64,000 nucleotides of DNA from Bradyrhizobium sp. CB82 (GCF_029714405.1 NZ_CP121650.1:6701001-6765000); one strand, 5' to 3'; shown: positions 47,314 through 56,442, counted from the first letter of the stretch. Made by a program: numbers and translations. Notes: a model not told the origin generated them from the letters alone.

Positions 47314-48588
47314 TCAGAACCCCGCAAGCCCTTGCGGACTGTTGTAGGGAATCTTCACGCTATCAACTTCCTTGAGCGAGCCGTCCGGCTGCGTGGCGTA
47401 ACAGACGAGCTTCGCGGCGTTGCCGTAGATCTGGTAAAGATACGCATCATCCGGGCTGAGCCAGTTATCGGCCGGCCCGCTGGTCACGGTGCCGTTGAGC
47501 CCTCTGGCGGTGCCGTCTCCCGGAACCTTCGGGCAAGCTGGATCGCTCGCAATTTCCAGGCCGTGACCGTTGATGCGGTAGCTACTGACATTGCTGTAGC
47601 CGAAGTTCGTTGCGTACACCATTGTGTCATCGGATGAGACCGATGCCCAGCACAGCTCAGTCGGCACTCCCGCGCTCGTGTCGATCTTGACGAGCGGGCC
47701 GATGTTGACCCTACCGTCGTCCTCGATAGTGCCCATGCTCACGCCATCGCCGACGGCATATCCGATGATGAAGGTGTTCGGCCGCTTATGCAGGAAGGCG
47801 ATATAGAACGGAGAGCCGCCTTTCCCGTCAACGAACCTGCCGGTGCCGAGGGAGCCGTCCTCCCCGATGGGAAAGATGGCGAGACCGTCGGGGTCCGGAG
47901 CATTCGAGGCGATCGAATGGTATGCGCCGCCCTTTCGCTGGACCCAGAGAATGGGCGAACCATCCGGATACAAGCCTGTGGTTACGATTGGTTCGTCGAA
48001 GGTAGTACCGACAAAGAGAAATTTTCCATTGGGCGACAACACGACCATGGTCGACACGCGGTTCGTCTTGTCGTGGGTGTTGATGGTGTGTCGCTCGGGA
48101 CGCGGCGTAAGCTTACCTTCATCGCTGACCGACATCAGACGAACGTGGTCCGGCCCAAACGAATGAAGCACATACAGCGTCTTGCTTGAGGGCCTGTAGG
48201 CAACCGACTTGGCCGTACCACTTCGTCCCTCGACTGGATTTCCGGTTGGCTTGACGTCTAGCAGTGTAAGCCGGCCGTTCTCGCCCACGCGGAAACTCGA
48301 AACGGAATTGTCTCCACCGTTCGTCGTGAACAGAAAGCGTCGATCCGGCGTGAAGATGATGCTGCTCGCGCCCTCAAACGCGTTGGGAGCGCTTTCTTGA
48401 CCGCTGATCGGCTTGAATTCACCTGAGCCCACGCCACCCGTTTTGATGCGTTCCACCTCGGTAAGCGCACCTGTTGCGCTCCGCTCGTAGTGGATAATCG
48501 CATTTTCGACTTCATTGGTTTGCATGTAGAGATGTCCAGGCTTTCCTTTTGCCACAGACATGTCTTTCATCATCGCCTCTTTTGCCAT
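47314..48588 (-). CDS. Seven-bladed beta-propeller lactonase family protein (YVTN/6-phosphogluconolactonase-like)
   Basis: 424 residues from the ATG at 48588, preceded by AAGGAG. It has no signal peptide. Repeated blade segments include HLYMQTNEVENAIIHYERS, IIFTPDRRFLFTTNGGDNSV, LSPNGKFLFVGTTFDE, DTMVYATNFGYSNVSSYRIN and LSPDDAYLYQIYGN. This is the layout of the Pgl/YbhE-type lactonase family. It could hydrolyse sugar lactones or simply bind a ligand. It lies between ureD and a cytochrome P460 gene on the same strand, 67 bases downstream of the P460 gene, so it is probably in that operon. Confidence 0.85.
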   Translation of the reverse strand: MAKEAMMKDMSVAKGKPGHLYMQTNEVENAIIHYERSATGALTEVERIKTGGVGSGEFKPISGQESAPNAFEGASSIIFTPDRRFLFTTNGGDNSVSSFRVGENGRLTLLDVKPTGNPVEGRSGTAKSVAYRPSSKTLYVLHSFGPDHVRLMSVSDEGKLTPRPERHTINTHDKTNRVSTMVVLSPNGKFLFVGTTFDEPIVTTGLYPDGSPILWVQRKGGAYHSIASNAPDPDGLAIFPIGEDGSLGTGRFVDGKGGSPFYIAFLHKRPNTFIIGYAVGDGVSMGTIEDDGRVNIGPLVKIDTSAGVPTELCWASVSSDDTMVYATNFGYSNVSSYRINGHGLEIASDPACPKVPGDGTARGLNGTVTSGPADNWLSPDDAYLYQIYGNAAKLVCYATQPDGSLKEVDSVKIPYNSPQGLAGF

Positions 48589-48655
48589 CTGCAACTCCTT
48601 TGGTTGAGCTTAAATGCGGGGGTTAGGTCGTCTCACTCTGCACGAAGCGTCCCCT

Positions 48656-49237
48656 CTATCGCTTCAATGCAGGGTATCCTTCGACGTAGATCCAGTCCGT
48701 CGCCTTCGCTGGTACGTGGCAGGATTTACAATTCAATCTGTAGTCGGTGGATGTTGTCTTTGTGGGGTTGGCAGCATCGAACCAAGACCAGCCCCACCCA
48801 TCGCCCCACAAGGCGTTGCCCGGATAGCGGCCGGCACTGTCCTTCACCATGACAAACCAGCCCTTCAACTTCTCTGCGTGGCTGACGGTACCGGTCGTCA
48901 TTTCCTTCGTAGCGGTTTCAAACACCTCTTTCACGAGCACGGTTCCGTCGGGAAATCGGCCGTCCTTGCGGTAGGCCTCGATGGATCCCGGTGATGCGAG
49001 CACGACGTGGAGCTCTTTCGAGCCTTGGCCTTCATCAGCCGCGATCGCCCAGCTTCCAAGCGACTCATAAGTGGTCTGATAGTCGGGCGGAACGCGCAGG
49101 GCACCCTGCGCGTCTACGGCTGCTTGTGTTTGTCGAACGCCGTCAATTGCAATCGCCTGCATAGAACCCAGCGCGGCGATTGCGATGACTGCGGCAACTC
49201 CCGAAATGCCGAGAGTAAAGACGCCAACGGTTCTCAT
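48656..49237 (-). CDS. Cytochrome P460-family protein
   Basis: 193 residues. The start follows AGGGAGTGAGCG. An N-terminal signal segment (GVAAVIAIAALGSMQAIAID) predicts export. The body has YESLGSWAIAADEGQGSK, a hallmark GRFPDGTVLVKEVFE, WFVMVKDSAGRYPGNALWGD and a single c-type haem site, NCKSCHVPAKATDW (about residue 170). In characterised P460 proteins this haem carries an extra Lys crosslink and oxidises hydroxylamine; a crosslinking Lys cannot be proved here. It would act in the periplasm, with its paralogue just upstream. Confidence 0.9.
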   Translation of the reverse strand: MRTVGVFTLGISGVAAVIAIAALGSMQAIAIDGVRQTQAAVDAQGALRVPPDYQTTYESLGSWAIAADEGQGSKELHVVLASPGSIEAYRKDGRFPDGTVLVKEVFETATKEMTTGTVSHAEKLKGWFVMVKDSAGRYPGNALWGDGWGWSWFDAANPTKTTSTDYRLNCKSCHVPAKATDWIYVEGYPALKR

Positions 49238-49278
49238 CGCTCACTCCCTGCTGTCTGGCCGATGTCTAACGACTGACA

Positions 49279-49875
49279 TCACTTGTCCAACAAGGGATAG
49301 AACTGGGTCCACACCTCATCCTTTTTCGCGCTTGCGATGTGGCAATACGCGCATTCCCCCTTCGCCTTTACTTTCGCCATCGGAGCCTTCGGCTCATGAT
49401 GATTGAAATTGAAGTATCCCCATCCGTTAGATTCAGGGAAACGCTTGGAATCTTTGACCGTGACATCGGCGCCGTTGAAAGGTCCGGGGAAGTAGCCTCT
49501 TCCCGATGGCTCGGTTCGTGATCCGTCTGGATTTTCGCCGGGCAGCGTAAGTTGAAGCTCCTTGAAGAAGATCGTTCCTTCGGGAAATTGACCGGTCTTC
49601 TTATAAATCTCATATGAACCCGGCTCGATGTAGACGTTGTGAAACTCCGGAAAGTTAGCATGGCCGTCATTCAGCGCATTCGGCGTAAGCGGGGATCCGA
49701 GGTACACCCAATGGTTCCAGTCCTTCGGCAAAAGGAGTTGCCCATCGGCCGTGTATTGAGGCAGTTGGCGAGTTGTCGTCTGCGCGTTGCCGGTTTTAAG
49801 AGATCCGAAGAATAAGGTCGTTGCGATCGCACTGCTCGCAATGACGACAGCTGCTGTCCGAAATCCGATACGCAT
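49279..49875 (-). CDS. Cytochrome P460-family protein, second copy
   Basis: 198 residues from the ATG at 49875, after AGGAGAAAGCG. It is exported (AVVIASSAIATTLFFGSL, then NAQ). Like its neighbour it has a P460 domain: GQLLLPKDWNHWVYLGS, KKTGQFPEGTIFFKELQL, a long middle insertion with GPFNGADVTVKDSKRFPES, and one haem-binding site KGECAYCHIASAKKDE near the C-terminus. The pair differs clearly in sequence, so they may have separate substrates or form a hetero-oligomer. It is first of a probable P460-P460-lactonase operon. Confidence 0.9.
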   Translation of the reverse strand: MRIGFRTAAVVIASSAIATTLFFGSLKTGNAQTTTRQLPQYTADGQLLLPKDWNHWVYLGSPLTPNALNDGHANFPEFHNVYIEPGSYEIYKKTGQFPEGTIFFKELQLTLPGENPDGSRTEPSGRGYFPGPFNGADVTVKDSKRFPESNGWGYFNFNHHEPKAPMAKVKAKGECAYCHIASAKKDEVWTQFYPLLDK

Positions 49876-50147
49876 CGCTTTCTCTCCTGCGACTATGGCC
49901 AGACGCACATTCGCGCCGGTGACCGATGAGCTTCCTCATCGCGAATGAAAAAGGAGATACAGGGTTGGTGTGTGTCGTGCGCGTCAGCGATTGCCTTCGT
50001 TTTTTCAATCTTGATGCATTTGGCTTGGCGCCCATCGACAGGCGAATACTTTTGCACCAAGTGTAGGCCGAACGATCGGCGGGCAACCGGATCAAAGCAC
50101 CCCGGTTCTTCTTGCACGGCGCACTTACGGAAGAAAGGCATGATACT

Positions 50148-50771
50148 ATGGATGAAGAGGCTCACATCTCTCGCGGGTTTAGGTCAAAGCGACACGAGCA
50201 AATGACGAAAACTCGCGTGCCGCCTGGACAGTACGTCACAACCGAATTCCCTATTCTTTCGGCGGGCCCAACGCCACAAACCAAAGTCGCAAACTGGAAT
50301 TTGGCCCTTCAGCTTGGCGGCTCCCTGCTCCGACAATGGAGCTGGGCCGAGTTCGAAGCGCTGCCGCAGACCACGGTCAACACCGATATTCATTGCGTCA
50401 CGAAATGGTCGAAGCTCGATACGACGTGGCAGGGCGTGACCTTCGATGACCTGCTGAAAGCAGCCGGGCTTTTGGAACCTCCCGAACCTTATGTCATGGC
50501 TCATTGCGATGGCGGCTATTCAACGAACGTCCCTGTTGAGGATCTGGTCGACGGCAAGGGCATGATCGTTACTCGTTACGACGGCCTGCCGATCCTGCCC
50601 GCTCACGGCGGACCAGCTCGCCTGTTGGTGCCGCATCTTTACTTTTGGAAGAGCGCCAAATGGGTGCGCAGGATTCGATTTATGCCGCAGGACGAGCGCG
50701 GCTTTTGGGAGTCACTGGGATATCACAACTATGGCGACCCTTGGAAAGAGCAGAGATATGACGGTGACTAA
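50148..50771 (+). CDS. Sulfite-oxidase-like molybdopterin oxidoreductase
   Basis: 207 residues from the ATG at 50148; GAAAGG lies upstream. The short SUOX/MsrP-like fold is recognised from NTDIHCVTKWSKLDTTWQGV (the Mo-binding Cys), then TFDDLLKAAGLLEP, MAHCDGGYSTNVPVEDLVDG, LPAHGGPARLLVPHLYFWKS and AKWVRRIRFM. No signal peptide is obvious, so it is probably cytoplasmic. The gene end overlaps the start of a flavin reductase by 14 bases. It divides from the P460 genes back to back. Substrate is unknown; sulfite, methionine sulfoxide and others are possible. Confidence 0.88.
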   Translation: MDEEAHISRGFRSKRHEQMTKTRVPPGQYVTTEFPILSAGPTPQTKVANWNLALQLGGSLLRQWSWAEFEALPQTTVNTDIHCVTKWSKLDTTWQGVTFDDLLKAAGLLEPPEPYVMAHCDGGYSTNVPVEDLVDGKGMIVTRYDGLPILPAHGGPARLLVPHLYFWKSAKWVRRIRFMPQDERGFWESLGYHNYGDPWKEQRYDGD

Positions 50772-51519
50772 TCCCGCTTCTCCAGCCAAACGGCTTGAGT
50801 GGCAAATCGCTCACGTCCGCGACGTCGTGGTGGAAACGCGCCGCGTAAAGAGCCTCATGTTGCAGCCAGCCAGCTGGCCAGGACACCTGCCGGGTCAGCA
50901 CGTCGATATCAGGCTCACAGCCGAGGATGGCTATCAAGCGCAACGTAGCTATTCCATTGCCTCGCCACCTGAAGACGAATTGCTTGCGTTGACCGTCGAG
51001 CGAGTGAAAGATGGCGAGGTCTCCCCCTATCTTCTGGATGAGCTACGCGTCGGCGACCAACTCGAGCTTCGGGGACCAATCGGGGGATATTTCGTCTGGA
51101 CCGGCGCCGCAAAGGAGCCAGTTTATCTTCTCGCTGGTGGAACGGGTATCACGCCTTTGATGTCGATGCTTCGCCACCGGGACAGGCGGGCAAGCCCCCC
51201 TCCGGCCTTGCTGATCTACTCGGCTAGAAGTTGGGAAGATATCCTCTACCGAGACGAGCTCGAGGCGATGATGCTGCGTGATTCCGGCTTTCGCCTTGTT
51301 TATGCGCTTACCCGTCAGCAACCACAGGACTGGACGGGCCACCGGGGGAGAATCGATAAAGGCTTGCTTTCAGCAAATTGGTTTCCGCCCGCGCATAACC
51401 CAACAATCTATGTTTGCGGTCCTACGACCTTCGTCGAGACCGCTTCCAGTCTTCTTGTAGAGCTTGGATTTGACCCTCTCAGCATCAAGACAGAACGATT
51501 CGGTCCATCAGGAGGATAG
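50758..51519 (+). CDS. Ferredoxin-reductase-type FAD/NAD(P)H oxidoreductase
   Basis: 253 residues from the ATG at 50758. The FAD domain has RSYSIASPPEDELLALTVER (the RxYS flavin motif), and GPIGGYFVWTG follows. The nicotinamide domain has LLAGGTGITPLMSMLRHRDR and the terminal TIYVCGPTTFVETASSLLVE. No plant-type [2Fe-2S] domain is present. It overlaps the molybdopterin gene, so the two are likely one electron-transfer unit: NAD(P)H to flavin to molybdenum, or the reverse. Confidence 0.92.
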   Translation: MTVTNPASPAKRLEWQIAHVRDVVVETRRVKSLMLQPASWPGHLPGQHVDIRLTAEDGYQAQRSYSIASPPEDELLALTVERVKDGEVSPYLLDELRVGDQLELRGPIGGYFVWTGAAKEPVYLLAGGTGITPLMSMLRHRDRRASPPPALLIYSARSWEDILYRDELEAMMLRDSGFRLVYALTRQQPQDWTGHRGRIDKGLLSANWFPPAHNPTIYVCGPTTFVETASSLLVELGFDPLSIKTERFGPSGG

Positions 51520-51524
51520 ACAGC

Positions 51525-51791
51525 ATGTCAAATAACGTCTCCGATCTTTTGCTCGACGGCAATGTCGCGGCACAACTACTTCAGCGGATCTTCGTCCCCG
51601 ACATCACACTCGCGAAGATTCGATGCGATTCATGCGATTGTGTGAGCGGCGTGGGAGCTCTGACCTTGGATGCATCTCCGATGGGAGCGGTTCTGAAGTG
51701 TGCAGATTGCGAGAGCGATCTGATGAGAGCGGTAGATACGCCGCGCGGTCTGTGGCTCGAGATGACCGGCGCGCGGTGTCTGCTATTCTAG
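51525..51791 (+). CDS. DUF6510 family protein
   Basis: 88 residues; the ATG follows AGGAGGATAGACAGC. It begins SDLLLDGNVAAQLLQRIFVP and contains two Cys pairs, RCDSCDCVSGVGAL and VLKCADCESDLMRAVDT, so a zinc ribbon is likely. I recall DUF6510 proteins next to sulfite-oxidase-like and flavin reductase genes. It is five bases downstream of the reductase gene, completing a three-gene operon. Its role is unknown. Confidence 0.85.
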   Translation: MSNNVSDLLLDGNVAAQLLQRIFVPDITLAKIRCDSCDCVSGVGALTLDASPMGAVLKCADCESDLMRAVDTPRGLWLEMTGARCLLF

Positions 51792-52284
51792 GATCAGTGC
51801 GCAAACTATCATGTGCCCAACCGTGGAAGGCGGTGGCAGCGAAGGTGACATCTGAGGCTGTGCGTCGATCCGACATGGCAGCAAGCAGCGTTTAGCCTCG
51901 CCAATATCGGAAAAGCGCGGTTGAGGCTTGTCATGTAATCTTGTGGAAACCCGGTGTTTCCTCCCACGCTCCCCCGAGACCGGGTTAACTGCGGTCGGTC
52001 GAAAGGCGGCCGGCCGCATTTTTCAGCTTTGCGACGGTCCGTCGAACTAAAACGGGAGGTTCTCCGTGCCCGACCTCCCGACTGATATCGGTCACGTCGA
52101 CGACTAGATCGCAGTCGCAAGGGAAACTCTTCGCGAGTTGTCGAGCAGGCGGCCGCCTACTCCGGTGCCGTACGATGACCTCATGGCGCAACGTATTGCC
52201 GATCAGGAAGCACGCCTTCCACTTCTGACCAAACGGCGCAAGGAAGTTCTTCAAAATGCCAAATCAGATACGAGGATAAGAGAC
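51792..52284. other. Intergenic stretch, no recognised gene
   Basis: Open frames on both strands (51985-52254 minus, 52138-52320 plus) show no known domain. It may contain further decayed DNA related to the DUF2171 relic that follows. Confidence 0.45.
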
Positions 52285-52525
52285 ATGGCGAAAAGTCGGA
52301 TCAAGAGGAAAATGAGGTGATCGGAGCTGACGGTGTTCACATCGGAACTGTGAATCGCATCACAGCGGGCCGGATCAGGTTGACCGCGAAGGACGGCACA
52401 AGGGTCATCATCACTATATCGACCCGGGACTGATCGCGGATATCGAGGGCTAGGCGGCGCGGCTGTCGGCAGTCGCGGCCACCGCTGTCACCTTCGAGGA
52501 GGAGAAATCGGGCGAGCCACATTGA
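52285..52525 (+). pseudogene. Decayed DUF2171 protein
   Basis: After an ATG at 52285 the frame fails quickly. A neighbouring frame gives EVIGADGVHIGTVNRITAGR and IRLTAKDG. A third gives HKGHHHYIDPGLIADIEG, a TAG, then AARLSAVAATAVTFEEEK and SGEPH. Together they are a complete DUF2171-type protein with at least two indels and one stop. The function of the family is unknown to me. Confidence 0.75.
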
Positions 52526-52602
52526 CCCTCGGCACGCCACGGGACTTGTTCGGGAGGAACGGCCTGATGGCAGTCCATTCAAAGTCACTGAGGTCCATAT
52601 CT

Positions 52603-52638
52603 CATGATTCGAGGCTCCCGTCGGGAGCTTGGATCATG
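52603..52638. repeat. Large imperfect palindrome
   Basis: CATGAT at 52603 pairs with ATCATG at 52633. Inside it, GCTCCCG pairs with CGGGAGC around a single T (52614-52628). There is no T run, so it is not a typical terminator. It lies between two dead gene fragments. It may be a protein-binding site or the end of a lost element. Confidence 0.5.
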
Positions 52639-52743
52639 CTTATCCCAACGCTCGCATTGCTGGATAGCGGGCATAGGGTATGGCAAAATCGACGCAAATG
52701 AACCTTACCGACATGCGGATACGGGCAAAGTGAGCATGGATAT

Positions 52744-52842
52744 ATGACCTCGTCGTGATTGGCACCGGAACCGCTGCTCAGGTGGCAGCACGGCGTGTCC
52801 GAAAGGCTGGGCGGACGGTTGCCTCCGGCGACGGTTTCTAAT
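52744..52842 (+). pseudogene. N-terminal scrap of a flavoprotein disulfide reductase
   Basis: The plus strand encodes YDLVVIGTGTAAQVAARRVR then KAGRTVA. This is the FAD-binding start of the glutathione/mercuric/dihydrolipoyl reductase family. After this the frame runs into unrelated residues and a TAA that lies within the end of ccmG on the other strand. Only the first ~30 residues remain. Confidence 0.7.
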
Positions 52843-53452
52843 CGGCAGTTCGCGAAATCGAAGCCGCATTGACCGCCATGTCTATCTCGGCCTTCACTAC
52901 GGAGTCAAAATTGTCCAGCGTGATCGGGCCGACCAGCTTGTAGGCGATCGTGCCGTCGCGGCCGACGATGAACGTCTCCGGCACGCCGTAGACGCCCCAT
53001 TCGATCGCGGCGCGGCCGTTGGCGTCCACGCCGACGGCCGAGAATGGGTTGCCATAGCGCCCAAGAAAGTGCTTGGCGTTATCGGGCGCATCCTTGTAGT
53101 TGATGCCGATCAGCTGCAGCCGGTTGTCCTTGGCAAGCTCAATCAGAAGCGGCGCCTCGTCATGGCACGGCACGCACCAGGACGCCCAGACACTGACCAC
53201 GCTGACTTTGTCCTTGAAGTTTGCCGGATCCAGTCCCGGCACTTGCGCGCCGTTGCTGAGCAAGCCCTGCAGCGGCGGCAACGACGTCTGTGGTGCAGGA
53301 TGTCCGATCAGGGCGGAGGGAATCCGCGACGGATCGCCATCGCCAAGCCGGAACCAAAACACAGCAGCCAGCGCGAGAAAGACGATCAGCGGCAGCACTA
53401 CCAGCCACGAGCGGCGCTGCGGGCTTGCTTCGGATGTCACCTGTTCGGTCAT
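52838..53452 (-). CDS. ccmG: Cytochrome c biogenesis thiol:disulfide protein CcmG/DsbE
   Basis: 204 residues. It keeps apocytochrome haem-binding cysteines reduced on the periplasmic side. A single N-terminal membrane anchor (SWLVVLPLIVFLALAAVF) is followed by a thioredoxin domain with the active site VWASWCVPCHDEAPLLIELA (about residue 93), the typical YGVPETFIVGRDG and the cis-Pro. Its ATG follows directly after the ccmD stop codon, so it is translated from the same messenger as ccmC and ccmD. Confidence 0.96.
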   Translation of the reverse strand: MTEQVTSEASPQRRSWLVVLPLIVFLALAAVFWFRLGDGDPSRIPSALIGHPAPQTSLPPLQGLLSNGAQVPGLDPANFKDKVSVVSVWASWCVPCHDEAPLLIELAKDNRLQLIGINYKDAPDNAKHFLGRYGNPFSAVGVDANGRAAIEWGVYGVPETFIVGRDGTIAYKLVGPITLDNFDSVVKAEIDMAVNAASISRTAD

Positions 53453-53629
53453 CTACGGCTCCGTTGCACTGCGCCCGGAGCGCCGCACCACGCCGCTGTC
53501 CTCTAGCTCGCGGAGGCGCCGCTTCTGGTTGCGGTGGTCGACGACGATCCAGGCAACCATCAGTGCCACCACCACGGCCGCGGCGAGATAGGAGGTCACG
53601 ATAAAATAGGCGTAAGGGCCGAGCGACAT
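53453..53629 (-). CDS. ccmD: Haem exporter protein CcmD
   Basis: 58 residues from the ATG at 53629. A single membrane helix ([20 protein letters not shown]) precedes the basic segment [15 protein letters not shown], the usual CcmD pattern. CcmD helps release holo-CcmE from the CcmABC haem exporter. It lies between ccmC and ccmG with almost no spacing. The gene is shorter than many gene-finding cutoffs and is easily missed. Confidence 0.9.
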   Translation of the reverse strand: MSLGPYAYFIVTSYLAAAVVVALMVAWIVVDHRNQKRRLRELEDSGVVRRSGRSATEP

Positions 53630-53635
53630 CGTGCG

Positions 53636-54409
53636 TTACGCCGGTTGCGAGGCAGGCGAAGCCGCGCCCACTTCGCCTGATGCGGCGCGCGCCTGCATCA
53701 TCTGCAGCGCGCGCACCCGCCGCCGCAGGATTTCGTTGCGCATCGCCGCCACATACAAGGTGACAAATAGCATCGTGAAACCGCCGGCCATCACCAGTAG
53801 CGGAATCAGAAAGGCGCGGTCGAGGGCCGGTCCTTCCATGCGGAACACCGAGGCCGGCTGATGCAACGTGTTCCACCAATCGACAGAGAATTTGGTGATG
53901 GGCAGGTTGATCGCGCCGACCAGGGTCAGAACCGCCGCCGCGCGCGCAGCGCGCGAGGGATCATCTACCGCCCGCCACAGCGCCATCAGGCCCAGATACA
54001 TCAAGAACAGGATCAGCACCGAGGTCAGGCGTGCATCCCATTCCCAATAAGTGCCCCACATCGGTCGGCCCCACAGCGAGCCCGTCACCAGCGCGAGAAA
54101 GGTGAAGCTGGCGCCGAGGGGCGCGGCGGCCTTGGCGGCGACGTCAGCGAGCGGATGACGCCACACCAGCGTGCCGAGCGCGGTTGTGCTCATCACCGCC
54201 CAGACGAACATCGACAGCCACGCATTGGGCACATGGATGAACATGATCTTGACGGTCGCGCCCTGCTGATAGTCATTCGGCGCGGTTGCCGAGAGATAAA
54301 TGCCAACCGCGAGCACGATGGCAGTTCCTGCCACGAGGATCGGCATCAGCCGCGCCGTCAGCGACAGGAACCTGGTCGGATTGGCAAGGCCGATCAGCGT
54401 CATGGCCAT
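53636..54409 (-). CDS. ccmC: Haem transporter/haem-handling protein CcmC
   Basis: 257 residues with six membrane helices. The tryptophan-rich WWD-type haem-binding motif is WGRPMWGTYWEWDARLTSVL (about residues 113-132). IMFIHVPNAWLSMFVWAVMS contains one ligand His and NTLHQPASVFRME the second. CcmC loads haem on CcmE. It is the first gene of ccmC-ccmD-ccmG here. ccmA and ccmB, which normally precede it, are absent from the window; a hemA gene lies upstream instead. Confidence 0.96.
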   Translation of the reverse strand: MAMTLIGLANPTRFLSLTARLMPILVAGTAIVLAVGIYLSATAPNDYQQGATVKIMFIHVPNAWLSMFVWAVMSTTALGTLVWRHPLADVAAKAAAPLGASFTFLALVTGSLWGRPMWGTYWEWDARLTSVLILFLMYLGLMALWRAVDDPSRAARAAAVLTLVGAINLPITKFSVDWWNTLHQPASVFRMEGPALDRAFLIPLLVMAGGFTMLFVTLYVAAMRNEILRRRVRALQMMQARAASGEVGAASPASQPA

Positions 54410-54522
54410 CCCCGGTTAGAGTCGCGACCGCCACACGCCTTCGCTGCCTCCCGCTCATGCTGGATAGCGTCGACGGACGCTAAGCGATGTTGGAGAGAAC
54501 TTCGCAATAGGCCGCTCATGGT

Positions 54523-55830
54523 TCAACTGATACCGGTTGTTTCCGTGACGTGAGGCGTCGGACGCCGGATGCTGTGAAACGCCGCCCGCTCTCTACACGA
54601 CCCTGTGCCGGCAGCGTCGCACGAGAAATGCTCGACCAAGCGGCTCGACCAGATTTCGGCAAGCGACGTGCTCAGGTGTTCGATATCCGCCTCGGAATGA
54701 AACGGTGACGCGGTGATACGAAGTCGCTCTGTACCGCGCGGGACCGTCGGGTAGTTTATGGGTTGAATGTAGATATCGTATTCGTTCAACAGAACGTCGC
54801 TGATCTGCCTGCAGAGGTCGGCGTTTCCTATCATTACCGGCACAATGTGACTAGGATTCCGGAGATGCGGCACGCCGATATCATCAAGTCGACTCCTGAG
54901 CGAGCAGACCCGGCTGTGCATGACTTCTCGCTCCGTCGCACTTGATTTGAGGTATCGCACGCTGGCTAACGCGCCTGCCGCGATGTGTGGCGGCAGCGCC
55001 GTCGTAAAAATAAAGCCCGACGAATAGCTACGCACAAAGTCGCACAATGCTGCTGATCCTGCGATATAGCCGCCGACGACCCCAAAGCCCTTAGCCAGTG
55101 TGCCTTCAATCACCGTCAACCGATTGCTCAGACCCTGTTGCGCAGCGACGCCACCGCCATGCGATCCATAGAGACCGACAGCATGCACCTCGTCCAAATA
55201 GGTCATAGCGCCATATGCATCAGCAACATCACACAGCTCTGCGATTGGTGCGATATCGCCGTCCATGGAATAGACCGATTCAAACGCCACCAGCTTAGGC
55301 GCATCGGCGTCGACCTCCGCGAGTTTACGCGCAAGATCAGCGGGATCATTATGTGCAAAGATTCTGACCGGAGCACGGCTACCTCGAATGCCTTCGATCA
55401 TTGAGGCATGATTGAGTTTGTCGGAAAACACAATGCAACCCGGAATGCACGACGCTAGTGTGCCAAGCGCAGCCCAGTTCGAGACATAGCCTGAAGTAAA
55501 CAAGAGTGCTGCCTCTTTCTGATGAAGATCGGCCAGATCGCGTTCGAGAAGGACATGGTAGTGATTAGTGCCCGAGATATTGCGTGTACCGCCGGCACCC
55601 GCCCCGCAGCTGTCGAGTGCCTCGTGCATAGCTGCCAGCACGGCTGGGTGCTGTCCCATTCCGAGATAGTCGTTAGAACACCAGACCGTGACCTCCCTTT
55701 TCCCGCGCGCGGAACGGAGCGTTGCACGAGGAAACTTACCTGCCTTGCGCTCCAGATCAGCGAAGACCCTGTACCGCCCCTCCCTACGAAGTTCGTCGAG
55801 GCGCTTGCAGAAATACGCATCATGATTCAT
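54523..55830 (-). CDS. hemA: 5-aminolevulinate synthase (alpha-type, C4 pathway)
   Basis: 435 residues, a usual length plus a slightly long tail. It condenses succinyl-CoA and glycine, with pyridoxal phosphate, into 5-aminolevulinate, the first haem precursor. Motifs: [75 protein letters not shown], the PLP Lys in [19 protein letters not shown], and HIVPVMIGN. The intact fold suggests activity. Together with ccmCDG it points to haem supply for c-type cytochromes such as the P460 pair, though this link is inferred. Confidence 0.97.
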   Translation of the reverse strand: MNHDAYFCKRLDELRREGRYRVFADLERKAGKFPRATLRSARGKREVTVWCSNDYLGMGQHPAVLAAMHEALDSCGAGAGGTRNISGTNHYHVLLERDLADLHQKEAALLFTSGYVSNWAALGTLASCIPGCIVFSDKLNHASMIEGIRGSRAPVRIFAHNDPADLARKLAEVDADAPKLVAFESVYSMDGDIAPIAELCDVADAYGAMTYLDEVHAVGLYGSHGGGVAAQQGLSNRLTVIEGTLAKGFGVVGGYIAGSAALCDFVRSYSSGFIFTTALPPHIAAGALASVRYLKSSATEREVMHSRVCSLRSRLDDIGVPHLRNPSHIVPVMIGNADLCRQISDVLLNEYDIYIQPINYPTVPRGTERLRITASPFHSEADIEHLSTSLAEIWSSRLVEHFSCDAAGTGSCRERAAFHSIRRPTPHVTETTGIS

Positions 55831-56089
55831 GGACCACCCGGAGCTGGATTCGATGCAGGTTCAACGTCACCACAACTCGCACCCTCGCCGAGCCCATTTC
55901 GGCCAATGGAAGAAGCGAAGTACCCACCGGCACGATAATCTAGCTAGAGTATGGTGTCTGTTGCAGCATTGCTTAGACTTCGCAGATAATGCGCAATGCC
56001 GACCGATCCTCCTAAGCTTAAATTGCTGATGCTTTCATCCGCCACCGGATTGAGCCTTCGTCATCACCCCAGTCTTCTCCATCGGAGAA
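55831..56089. other. Upstream region of hemA
   Basis: About 260 bases with no supported gene on either strand. It should contain the hemA promoter; no FixK/FNR-type box was recognised by eye. Confidence 0.45.
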
Positions 56090-56442
56090 TGAGCGACCGG
56101 ACTCTTGGTCATGAGGCTGCTGGCCTTCCAATTGGCCACGTGCACTGTTGGTCGCTACTACTACTCGTCCGTAGCTGAGCGCGCAATTGGCTGAGCTCGA
56201 GCGGCCGTGCTGCCCATGCCGGTCCAGGTCATCCTTCAATCCACATTCGTGAGTGAGGCGATCGAGCGTTGCGGAGGATGCTCGGCGGCGGGTATCACCT
56301 CCAGCACGATGCTGCGGTTTCCGTCGGTACCCAAGCTCCACCTTCGGCAGAAGACGCGGTCCCCATCCTCCCATAAGACCTGGAAGTTGTTATCCCTGCC
56401 CGCGTTGAACCGAGTAGTTGGATTCACTGCCGTCTCCACCAC
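56090..56442 (-). pseudogene. N-terminal relic of a giant Ser/Thr kinase-ATPase-histidine kinase
   Basis: Two frames give NFQVLWEDGDRVFCRRWSLG, SIVLEVIPAAEHPPQR, LTHECGLKDDLD and then AWAARPLELSQ in the next frame. These align in order with the start of the protein at 63647 in this window (EVLWEDAERLVRRRWRL, VLMVLPVAEPPTSGSL, KDDLDDAWAARPLELV). The remaining ~1700 residues are missing. It is a truncated paralogue with at least two frameshifts. Confidence 0.75.
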
